From NCBI GenBank assembly GCA_005879205.1, contig VBLD01000081.1, positions 1 through 19,818 of the forward strand: a stretch of 19,818 bases of DNA. The letters run 5' to 3'. Both the position numbers and the translations under genes were made by a program. Position 1 is the first letter of the stretch. Every line of letters starts with the position of its first letter. Under the pieces are notes generated by a model. That model was not told where the DNA came from. It ran no database searches and worked only from the letters and a program-made list of their open reading frames with translations. Origin of the DNA: Deltaproteobacteria bacterium (GTDB lineage: Bacteria; Desulfobacterota; Binatia; DP-6). Of this stretch, positions 14,004 to 19,818 are shown piece after piece.

Positions 14004-15598
14004 GGGCAGGGCTGCTCGCCGCCTGCGTTCTCCTGGCGGCGTGTGCCGTGCCGCTCGACCCGCCGCCATCCGGGCCCCCCGCCCGCCCCGACGAGGTGCC
14101 GCGGCCGGGCGGGACGCTCCGGCTCGGCGCGGCCGAGGACGTGCACACCCTCGACCCCGCGATCGGCTACGACACGGGCTCGTGGGCCTTCGAGCAGATG
14201 CTCTTCAATACGCTCGTCGACTACGACGAGGGGACGACCATCGTGCCGGAGCTCGCCGAGTCCTGGGAGGTGAGCCCCGACGGTCTGCATTTTGCCTTCA
14301 CCCTGCGGTCCGGGGTCCGCTTCAGCAGCGGACGCGCGCTCGCCGCCGCCGACGTCAAGTACTCGCTCGAGCGGCTGCTTCGTCCCGCGCTCCACTCGCC
14401 AGGCGCCGAGTTCTTTGCGGGCCTCGCCGGCGTCGACGAATATGTCCACGGCCGCTCCCCCGAGGTGCGCGGCATCACGACGCCGGCGGCCAACCGGGTG
14501 GAGTTCGCCCTCGCGGCGGTGGACCCGCTCTTCCTCCACAAGCTCGCGATGCCGTTCGCCTCGGTGGTCGACCGCGAGGCGGTCGAACGGGTGGGGGACC
14601 TCGGCTTCCGCCGCCAGCCGGTGGGAAGCGGCGCCTTCGTGCTCGCGGAATGGGTGGAGGGGCAGCGCATGCGGCTGGCGCGGAATCCGCTCTACTTCCG
14701 GTCGGGGCTGCCGTACCTGGACGGCATCGAGGTCACCGTCGGGCTGAGCGACCAGCTCGGCTGGTTCAAGTACCAGCGCGGCGAGATCGACATCTCGGGC
14801 GTCCCCTCCGCCGAGTTCGCCCGCGTCGTCGCCGACGCGCGCTACCAGCCGCTGCTCCTCGAACGGACGACGCTGCGCACCCAGTATCTCGGTCTCAACT
14901 GCGCCCTCCCGCCCTTCGACCAGGCGGCGGTGCGGCAGGCGATGAACATGGCGGTGAACAAGCAACGGCTGCTCGACCTGATCGACGGGCGCGGCGTGGT
15001 CGCCACGACGATCCTCCCGCCCGACATGCCCGGGTACGACTCCTCGACGCTCAGCTATCCCTTCGACCCGGCGGGAGCCCGGGCGCGCCTCGAGGCGGCC
15101 GGTCTCGGCCATGGCTTCGCCACGACGCTCTGGGCGTCACGCGACGAAGGATCGATGCGGCTCGGCCAGTCGCTCCAGCAGGACCTCCGTGCGATCGGCG
15201 TCGAGCTGGCGCTCAAGCCCGTCGACTTCCCGACGCTCATCGAGGCCGTCCGCCATCCCGGCATGGCGCCCCTCTTCCTGCTCGGCTGGGAGGCCGACTT
15301 CCCGGACCCCTCGAACTTCCTCATCGTTCTCCTGCACAGTCGAAGCCGAGGGACGAACAACAATGCCTTCTACGCGAACCCGGAGGTCGATCGTCTGCTC
15401 GACGAGGCCGAGCCGTTGCTCGAGCCCGGGCGCCGCTTGCCGCTCTTTCACGACGCCGAAGTGATGATCATGCGCGACGCCCCGTGGGTTCCGCTCTTCC
15501 ACCCCGTCGGCTTCGCCATTCGTCACCCACGGGTGCGGAACTACCAGCTCCATCCACTCCGGCCGTCGCGCGTCGAGACGGTGTGGCTCGCGGGTTGA
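14000..15598 (+). CDS. Peptide-type ABC transporter substrate-binding lipoprotein (SBP family 5)
   Basis: This is a 532-residue extracytoplasmic solute receptor of the DppA/OppA class (SBP_bac_5). The GTG start at 14000 overlaps the upstream stop. The signal peptide ends in a lipobox LAAC with C15 as the likely lipid-anchored residue, followed by a Pro-rich linker. The mature fold shows GGTLRLGAAEDVHTLDP, VPELAESWEVSPDGLHFAFTLR, GSGAFVLAEW, RNPLY and NNNAFYANPEVDRLLDEA, all typical of the family. The ligand cannot be told from sequence; members bind peptides, nickel, sugars or heme. It ends the plus-strand run. No DppD/DppF-type ATPase follows, so the ATPase must be encoded elsewhere. Confidence 0.92.
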   Translation: MRAGLLAACVLLAACAVPLDPPPSGPPARPDEVPRPGGTLRLGAAEDVHTLDPAIGYDTGSWAFEQMLFNTLVDYDEGTTIVPELAESWEVSPDGLHFAFTLRSGVRFSSGRALAAADVKYSLERLLRPALHSPGAEFFAGLAGVDEYVHGRSPEVRGITTPAANRVEFALAAVDPLFLHKLAMPFASVVDREAVERVGDLGFRRQPVGSGAFVLAEWVEGQRMRLARNPLYFRSGLPYLDGIEVTVGLSDQLGWFKYQRGEIDISGVPSAEFARVVADARYQPLLLERTTLRTQYLGLNCALPPFDQAAVRQAMNMAVNKQRLLDLIDGRGVVATTILPPDMPGYDSSTLSYPFDPAGARARLEAAGLGHGFATTLWASRDEGSMRLGQSLQQDLRAIGVELALKPVDFPTLIEAVRHPGMAPLFLLGWEADFPDPSNFLIVLLHSRSRGTNNNAFYANPEVDRLLDEAEPLLEPGRRLPLFHDAEVMIMRDAPWVPLFHPVGFAIRHPRVRNYQLHPLRPSRVETVWLAG

Positions 15599-15872
15599 CG
15601 TTCCGTTCGGTGCGCGGCCGCGGCCGACGATCAGGGTCTCACGTGTCTCAGAGGGTGAACGAAGAGGTCAATATGGGGTTTTCCAGTATCGCGTCCGCTA
15701 TGGCGTCCGCCCGTTGGCACTACCGTGAAGCCACCGTCGCTCGACCGATCTAGCCGCGGGAAGCGCACCACGGCGCTCACAACCGTCGGCAGATCGGGCA
15801 CTTGTCCCTTGGATTGGCGTTGGTCGTGTGTTAGCGTCGCCGGACCCCGTCGTCGTACGGGGGCGAGGGTTT
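15599..15872. other. Intergenic region before the MoxR-VWA pair
   Basis: This 274-base gap separates the transporter run from the AAA+ ATPase gene. It contains a perfect 12-bp palindrome, CGGCCGCGGCCG (15615-15626), without a loop or T-tract. It also has a direct repeat, GCGTCCGC at 15691-15698 and 15703-15710, and three closely spaced TTGG words around 15809-15822. A promoter for the ATPase gene is expected here, but I could not find a convincing -35/-10 pair. A possible 26-codon micro-ORF is listed separately. Confidence 0.45.
15673..15753 (+). CDS. Possible small protein, 26 residues
   Basis: An ATG at 15673 with AGAGG five bases upstream opens a 26-codon frame ending in TAG. The product would begin MGFSSIASAMASARW and be Ala/Ser-rich with a basic end. 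I recognise no family. It sits in an otherwise gene-free gap between two transcription units. The good ribosome-binding site is the only support, and chance is a fair explanation. Confidence 0.18.
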   Translation: MGFSSIASAMASARWHYREATVARPI

Positions 15873-16835
15873 ATGTTCGCGTCGATCGAAGAGGTCATCG
15901 AGCGCTTCGCACGGCTCCAGTACATCGCGAGCCGGACCATCGGCACCGTCGTCTACCTTGCCACCCATCTGAAGAAGCCGGTGCTGGTCGAGGGGCCGGC
16001 GGGTGTCGGCAAGACCGAACTCGCCAAGGTGCTCTCACAGGCCCTCGGCCACGAGCTGATCCGCCTCCAGTGCTACGAGGGGCTCGACGAGGCCAAGGCG
16101 CTCTACGAGTGGGAGTACGCGAAGCAGCTCCTCTACACGCAGATCCTGAAGGACAAGATCGGCGAGGTGCTGGGGGGAGCCCGCTCGCTGCGCGAGGCAG
16201 TGGACAAGATCGCGAGCGAGGACGACGTGTTCTTCAGCCGCCGCTTCATCCTGCCCCGGCCGCTGCTCCGTGCCATCACCTCAGAGGCCCCGTGCGTGCT
16301 CTTGATCGACGAGGTGGACAAGTCCGACACCGAGCTCGAGGCCTTCCTGCTCGAGTTGCTGTCCGACTTCCAGGTGAGCGTTCCCGAGCTCGGGACGCTC
16401 CACGCGCGCCACCTGCCGACCGTCTTCCTCACCAGCAACAACGCGCGCGAGATGTCCGACGCTCTCAAGCGCCGCTGTCTGCACCTCTTCATCGACTTCC
16501 CGGACCGCTCCCAGGAGCTCGAGATCGTGAGGTTGAAGGTCCCGGGCGTGACCGAGCGGCTCGCCGCCGAGGTGGTGAACGTCGTTCACCGCGTCCGCAA
16601 GCTCGACCTCAAGAAGGCCCCGAGCATCAGCGAGACGCTCGACTGGGCGAAGGCCCTGACGCTCCTCAACGTGAAGACGCTCGACGAGCCGCTCGTCACC
16701 GAGACCCTCTCGGTCATCCTCAAGTACGAAGGCGACATCCGCAAGGCGCAGCAGGAGCTCAAGGAGCACGTCGAGCTGCAGCGGGCGAAGCTCAAGTCCG
16801 CGCGCCTCGAGGGCGACAAGGACGTCCTCCACTAG
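15873..16835 (+). CDS. MoxR-type AAA+ ATPase, CoxD-like
   Basis: This is a 320-residue AAA+ ATPase of the MoxR branch, whose members act with a VWA protein as a chaperone for maturing or remodelling other protein complexes. Walker A is GPAGVGKT (41-48); Walker B is CVLLIDEVDK (D146, E147). The stretch LIRLQCYEGLDEAKALYEW is the CoxD/MoxR signature, and the sensor region reads FLTSNNAREMSDALKRRC. CoxD itself is needed to build the Mo-Cu site of CO dehydrogenase. The ATG at 15873 has GAGGG just upstream and matches the family start; GTG at 15828 in the same frame is less likely. The VWA gene follows 30 bases later. Confidence 0.9.
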   Translation: MFASIEEVIERFARLQYIASRTIGTVVYLATHLKKPVLVEGPAGVGKTELAKVLSQALGHELIRLQCYEGLDEAKALYEWEYAKQLLYTQILKDKIGEVLGGARSLREAVDKIASEDDVFFSRRFILPRPLLRAITSEAPCVLLIDEVDKSDTELEAFLLELLSDFQVSVPELGTLHARHLPTVFLTSNNAREMSDALKRRCLHLFIDFPDRSQELEIVRLKVPGVTERLAAEVVNVVHRVRKLDLKKAPSISETLDWAKALTLLNVKTLDEPLVTETLSVILKYEGDIRKAQQELKEHVELQRAKLKSARLEGDKDVLH

Positions 16836-16865
16836 CTCGGCGAGGCCGGCGACGGCGGACCCGCC

Positions 16866-18266
16866 ATGAACGAGAAGCTCCTCGAGTTCTCGAACCTGCT
16901 CCGCCAGAACGGGCTGCGTGTCTCGCTCGCCGAGAACATGGACACGTTCCGCGCCCTCTCCGTGGTCGGGCTCGGCGACCGGGAGACCGTGCGCGCGACG
17001 CTGCGGGCGAGCATGGTGAAGCGCGGCGTCGACATCCCGACCTACGAGCAGCTCTTCACGCTCTTCTTCTCGGGCCTCGCCGACGCCATCGCGCAGTCGA
17101 CGGCGGCCACCAGGGGCGCCCTCGGCCTCGACGATCCCGACTTCCAACGGCTGCTCGAGGAGCTCGAACGACTGCTCCGGGAGCGGGGCATCGAGCTGTC
17201 GCCGCTCGCGCGCGCGCTGCTGGCGGCCGACGGCGGGCGCCTCGAGCGTCTGCTCCGCGAGGCCGGCGAGCAGGGGCGTCTCGGCGATATCCAGCAGGGC
17301 TTCCAGGAAGGGCGGTTTTCCCACGCGATCGCCAGCGCGCTCGGGCTCGGAGCGCTCGCGCGCGAGATCCAACGGTTGAAGGAGGAGCTGCAGGGCAGCG
17401 CCGATGCGGACCGGCTGAGCGAGTACCTCGACCGTCGCCTCCAGGACCTGAACGACATGATCAAGGCGATGGTCCGCGGCGAGCTCGAGCGCCAGGACGT
17501 GGGTCGCCGGGATCACGAACGCCTGGCGGCGCTCGCGGACAAGAGCTTCTTCTACCTCACCGAGGAGGAGATCCGCCGCATGCAGGAGGCGGTCCAGAAG
17601 CTCGCCCAGCGCCTGCGCAACGTGATCTCGATCCGGCGCCGCCGGGCACGACGCGGCAAGTTCGACCCGAGCGCCACGCTCCGCCGGAACCTCCAGTACG
17701 GCGGCGTCCCGTTCCGCATCGTCTGGGACCGGCGCAAGAAGGAGAAGCCGCAGGTGATGGTCCTGTGCGACGTCTCGGACTCGGTGCGGAACGTCTCGCG
17801 CTTCATGCTCCAGTTCGTCTACTCGCTGCAGGACCTCTACTCCAAGGTGCGGAGCTTCATCTTCGTCTCCGACGTGGGCGAGATCACCCGGCTCTTCGAG
17901 GAGCAGGACATTCACCAGGCGATCGAGACCGCGCTGCGGGGCGACGTCATCAACGTCTATGCGCACTCCGACTTCGGGCGTGCCTTCAAGGGGTTCCATC
18001 GCGACCACATCGCGGCCGTGAACAAGCGGACCACCGTGATCGTGCTCGGCGACGCGCGCAACAACTACAACCTGCCGCACGACTGGGTGCTCAAGGAGAT
18101 CCGCCAGCGCGCAAAGCAGCTCATCTGGCTGAACCCGGAGAACCGCATGACCTGGGGGTTCGGCGACAGCGAGATGGACCACTATGGCCCGCACTGCACC
18201 CTGGTCGAGGAGTGTCGGAACCTCGGCCAGCTCTACCGCGTGATCGACCGCCTGGTGGCCTCCTGA
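16866..18266 (+). CDS. VWA domain protein, CoxE-like
   Basis: This 466-residue cytoplasmic protein is the partner of the MoxR-type ATPase just upstream. The N-terminal two thirds are helical and charged (for example RRRRARRGK near the VWA border). The C-terminal von Willebrand A domain has the metal-site motif DVSDS (302-306), a later Ser in HSDFGRAF where a Thr is usual, and GDARNN with D396. It ends with CoxE-like WLNPENRMTWGFGDSEM. CoxE acts with CoxD in CO dehydrogenase maturation, but no coxM, coxS or coxL is in view, so the client is unknown. ATG at 16866; the ribosome binding site is weak. Confidence 0.88.
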   Translation: MNEKLLEFSNLLRQNGLRVSLAENMDTFRALSVVGLGDRETVRATLRASMVKRGVDIPTYEQLFTLFFSGLADAIAQSTAATRGALGLDDPDFQRLLEELERLLRERGIELSPLARALLAADGGRLERLLREAGEQGRLGDIQQGFQEGRFSHAIASALGLGALAREIQRLKEELQGSADADRLSEYLDRRLQDLNDMIKAMVRGELERQDVGRRDHERLAALADKSFFYLTEEEIRRMQEAVQKLAQRLRNVISIRRRRARRGKFDPSATLRRNLQYGGVPFRIVWDRRKKEKPQVMVLCDVSDSVRNVSRFMLQFVYSLQDLYSKVRSFIFVSDVGEITRLFEEQDIHQAIETALRGDVINVYAHSDFGRAFKGFHRDHIAAVNKRTTVIVLGDARNNYNLPHDWVLKEIRQRAKQLIWLNPENRMTWGFGDSEMDHYGPHCTLVEECRNLGQLYRVIDRLVAS

Positions 18267-18277
18267 GGCGCATACCA

Positions 18278-18306
18278 TTGACGTTCGGGATGGGCTTCAT
18301 CACAAT
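18278..18306 (+). promoter_or_regulatory. Sigma-70-type promoter
   Basis: TTGACG (18278-18283), a spacer of exactly 17 bases, and CACAAT (18301-18306) make a good housekeeping promoter. It lies in the 67-bp gap between the VWA gene and the bifunctional-nuclease gene. A start point near 18313 would leave a leader of about 20 bases that contains the AGGGGG ribosome binding site before the ATG at 18334. Confidence 0.6.
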
Positions 18307-18333
18307 GAGCCCGAGGGCCGACAGGGGGACCGC

Positions 18334-18849
18334 ATGAACCGTGAGAACTTCATCTTGATGACGGTCGGCGGGCTCACGCTCGATCCCGTCACCAAGACGC
18401 CCATCGTCATCCTGCGCGACCCCGACAACAAGCTGAATCTGCCCATCTGGATCGGGCTGCTCGAGGCGACGGCCATGGCCACCGAGCTCGAGGGGATCAA
18501 GATGGCGCGGCCGATGACGCACGATCTGCTCCGCAGCCTCATCAACGAGCTCGGGGCGGTGGTGGAGTGGGTGGAGGTGACGGAGCTGAAGGACAACACG
18601 TACTATGCGCTGATCTACCTCCGCGTGGACGGCCGGCAGCTGACGCTCGACTCCCGGCCCTCGGACGCGATCAGTCTCGCGCTGCGCACGAAGAGTCCCA
18701 TCTACGTGGCCAAGAAGGTGCTCGAGGCCTCCAGCGTGCTGCAGCAGATGGAGGAGGGGAAGGACCAGAACCTCTCCAACGTCTCGCGGGACAAATGGGC
18801 CGAAATCCTCGAGAAGATGTCGCCCGAGGATTTCAAGTACAAGATGTAG
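18334..18849 (+). CDS. Bifunctional nuclease family protein (DUF151/BFN)
   Basis: This 171-residue protein belongs to the family of Thermotoga TM0160 and the plant bifunctional nucleases. Recognisable parts are PIVILRDPDNKLNLPIWIG (23-41), EATAMATELEG, RPMTHDLL and DSRPSDAISLALR (106-118), followed by PIYV. Some members have been reported to cut RNA and DNA, but the cellular role in bacteria is poorly known. The ATG at 18334 is preceded by AGGGGG. A -35/-10 pair just upstream indicates its own promoter. Confidence 0.92.
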   Translation: MNRENFILMTVGGLTLDPVTKTPIVILRDPDNKLNLPIWIGLLEATAMATELEGIKMARPMTHDLLRSLINELGAVVEWVEVTELKDNTYYALIYLRVDGRQLTLDSRPSDAISLALRTKSPIYVAKKVLEASSVLQQMEEGKDQNLSNVSRDKWAEILEKMSPEDFKYKM

Positions 18850-18867
18850 GCGGCGGCCCGCCCGCGC

Positions 18868-19569
18868 ATGCCCGAACACGCCAGGCGGATCAAGATCCGG
18901 CGCAAGGCGCTCCGCCAGCCCGACGAGTTCCACACGCTGACCAACCAGGCGATGGCCTGGCTGGATACCCACCGGGAGCTCGCGGCCGGCATCGCGCTCG
19001 CGCTGCTCGTGGCGGCGGCCGCGGTGCTCGCGGTCTCGCAATACCGTGCGAGCCAGGTGGGCAGGGCGGCCGAAAGCTTCCGCTCGGCGCAGGCCACCTT
19101 CGAGGCCGGCCGCTTCGCGGACGCGGCGGCGGCCTTCGAGATGCTCGGCGAGACCTTCCCGCGGACACCGTCGGGTCGGCTCGCGGGTCTCTACCGCGCG
19201 CATGCCCTCGCCCGTCAGGGCGACGGCTCCGCGGCGGCGACCGCGTACAGCGAGTACCTGGCGAGCGGGCCGGCCGCCGACTACCTCCGCCAGGAGGCGC
19301 TCGACGGCCTGGCCCATGCTCGAGAGGGCAACGGCGACGCGACTGGAGCGCTCGAGGCCTACACCCAGGCCGCGGCGCTCGAGGGACCGTATCGCCGGGA
19401 CGCCTTGCTCGGTGAGGCACGCCTTCAGGAGGCGGGCGGGCAGGGCGATGCGGCACGCGAGATCTACGCTCGACTCCTGAAGGAGTCGGACCCGGACCCG
19501 GATCTGCGGACGCTGCTGCTCTCGAAGCTGCCCCCCGGCACCGCGGCACCGCCCGCGGCACGCCCGTAA
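18868..19569 (+). CDS. Membrane-anchored tetratricopeptide-repeat protein (YfgM-like)
   Basis: This is a 233-residue protein with a basic, polar N-terminus, one transmembrane helix at about 39-56 (AAGIALALLVAAAAVLAV), and a C-terminal Ala-rich helical repeat domain facing the periplasm. TPR-like units are visible: ESFRSAQATFEAGRFADAAAAFEMLGETFP, then SAAATAYSEYLA and DATGALEAYTQAAALEG. The build matches the YfgM/TPR_21 type of anchored TPR proteins that assist envelope protein folding or the BAM complex. The function is inferred from architecture only. It follows the nuclease-family gene by 18 bases and is probably cotranscribed. Confidence 0.78.
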   Translation: MPEHARRIKIRRKALRQPDEFHTLTNQAMAWLDTHRELAAGIALALLVAAAAVLAVSQYRASQVGRAAESFRSAQATFEAGRFADAAAAFEMLGETFPRTPSGRLAGLYRAHALARQGDGSAAATAYSEYLASGPAADYLRQEALDGLAHAREGNGDATGALEAYTQAAALEGPYRRDALLGEARLQEAGGQGDAAREIYARLLKESDPDPDLRTLLLSKLPPGTAAPPAARP

Positions 19570-19634
19570 GTCGCGTTCCCGCTTACCTGTTCCCGGCATC
19601 CGTCCGAGCGCGGGGACAAGTGATCCGCGACGGC

Positions 19635-19658
19635 GGGTGCAAACCCTGTCATGCACCC
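19635..19658 (+). terminator. Hairpin downstream of the TPR gene
   Basis: GGGTGCA (19635-19641) pairs perfectly with TGCACCC (19652-19658) across a 10-nt loop, 66 bases past the TPR gene stop. No T-run follows, so it is at best a weak or factor-aided terminator. It could also be an operator-like dyad for the next gene. Confidence 0.3.
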
Positions 19659-19763
19659 TCTGCTGCACGGGATGTGCGGCCCCATGGCCGGCCCGTCCGC
19701 GGCTCGACGCACTCCGCCGCAGAGTCGAGGACTTGGACCTTCCTCCGGGTACGGCGTCGACCT

Positions 19764-19777
19764 GGCACGGCGCGTGC
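19764..19777 (+). promoter_or_regulatory. Sigma-54 (RpoN) type promoter
   Basis: CTGGCACGGCGCGTGCGA contains the invariant GG (19764-19765) and GC (19776-19777) exactly ten bases apart. It matches TGGCACG-N4-TTGC except for one T. It lies upstream of a strong ribosome binding site and a start codon at 19805, leaving a short leader. An inverted pair, CTCGAC (19703-19708) and GTCGAG (19724-19729), lies upstream at about two helical turns centre to centre. It could be an activator site. Confidence 0.5.
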
Positions 19778-19804
19778 GAACGTCGGCGCAGGAGGTGCGA
19801 TGCG

Positions 19805-19818
19805 ATGATCCCGATGAT
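19805..19818 (+). CDS. Start of a gene cut by the window edge
   Basis: AGGAGG (19790-19795) is followed nine bases later by ATG at 19805, which opens MIPM and runs off the window. An earlier ATG at 19800 meets TGA after two codons. The sigma-54-type promoter just upstream supports a real gene here, but the product cannot be named from four codons. Confidence 0.4.

Noticed and set aside
15615..15626. The palindrome CGGCCGCGGCCG as a terminator
   Set aside because: It has no loop and no T-tract; such palindromes are common by chance in DNA of this composition.
15725..18337. An 870-codon plus-strand frame over the MoxR and VWA genes
   Set aside because: It overlaps two genes with clear motifs in other frames, and its composition is typical of a GC shadow.

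Overview
The window is very GC-rich and almost fully coding, with about sixteen genes, GTG and TTG starts, and few long gaps. It holds no tRNA, rRNA, CRISPR array or insertion sequence. The gene set, plus a secreted protein with a Ser/Thr-only linker, suggests a Gram-negative soil or aquatic bacterium of the broad 'deltaproteobacterial' type (Myxococcota, Desulfobacterota or Binatota-like MAGs). That placement is inference from general character, not from a marker phylogeny.

Left part (1-6200). A 5'-truncated acyl-CoA dehydrogenase of the ACAD10/11 type (+) is interrupted by a frameshift near 409-417. It converges on a secreted beta-helix-like protein (-). Upstream of that lies a kinase-like phosphotransferase (-) resembling the N-terminal half of ACAD10/11. 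The two halves of the animal fusion enzyme therefore sit in one neighbourhood. A stand-alone translation initiation factor IF-1 gene (+, TTG start) follows. It shares a CTAG palindrome, as overlapping stop codons, with glutamine-dependent NAD+ synthetase (-).

Middle-left (6219-9062, minus strand). A GMC flavoprotein oxidoreductase with a four-cysteine cluster is preceded by its probable Tat-exported small subunit of the gluconate 2-dehydrogenase subunit 3 family. Together they suggest a periplasmic dehydrogenase that passes electrons to the respiratory chain.

Middle (9137-15598, plus strand). Seven tightly packed genes, most with overlapping ends, look like one operon: endonuclease IV, an inositol-monophosphatase/CysQ-family phosphatase, a pteridine-reductase-type SDR, a divergent QueC/ExsB-family enzyme, and a peptide-type ABC importer (two permeases and a lipoprotein, with no ATPase genes). 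The SDR-QueC-like pair is the least explained and most interesting item.

Right part (15599-19818, plus strand). A CoxD-like MoxR AAA+ ATPase is paired with a CoxE-like VWA protein, with no CO dehydrogenase genes nearby. Next are a bifunctional-nuclease-family protein behind a good sigma-70-type promoter and a membrane-anchored TPR protein. The window ends in a leader with a sigma-54-type promoter and a strong ribosome binding site just before a gene cut off by the window edge.
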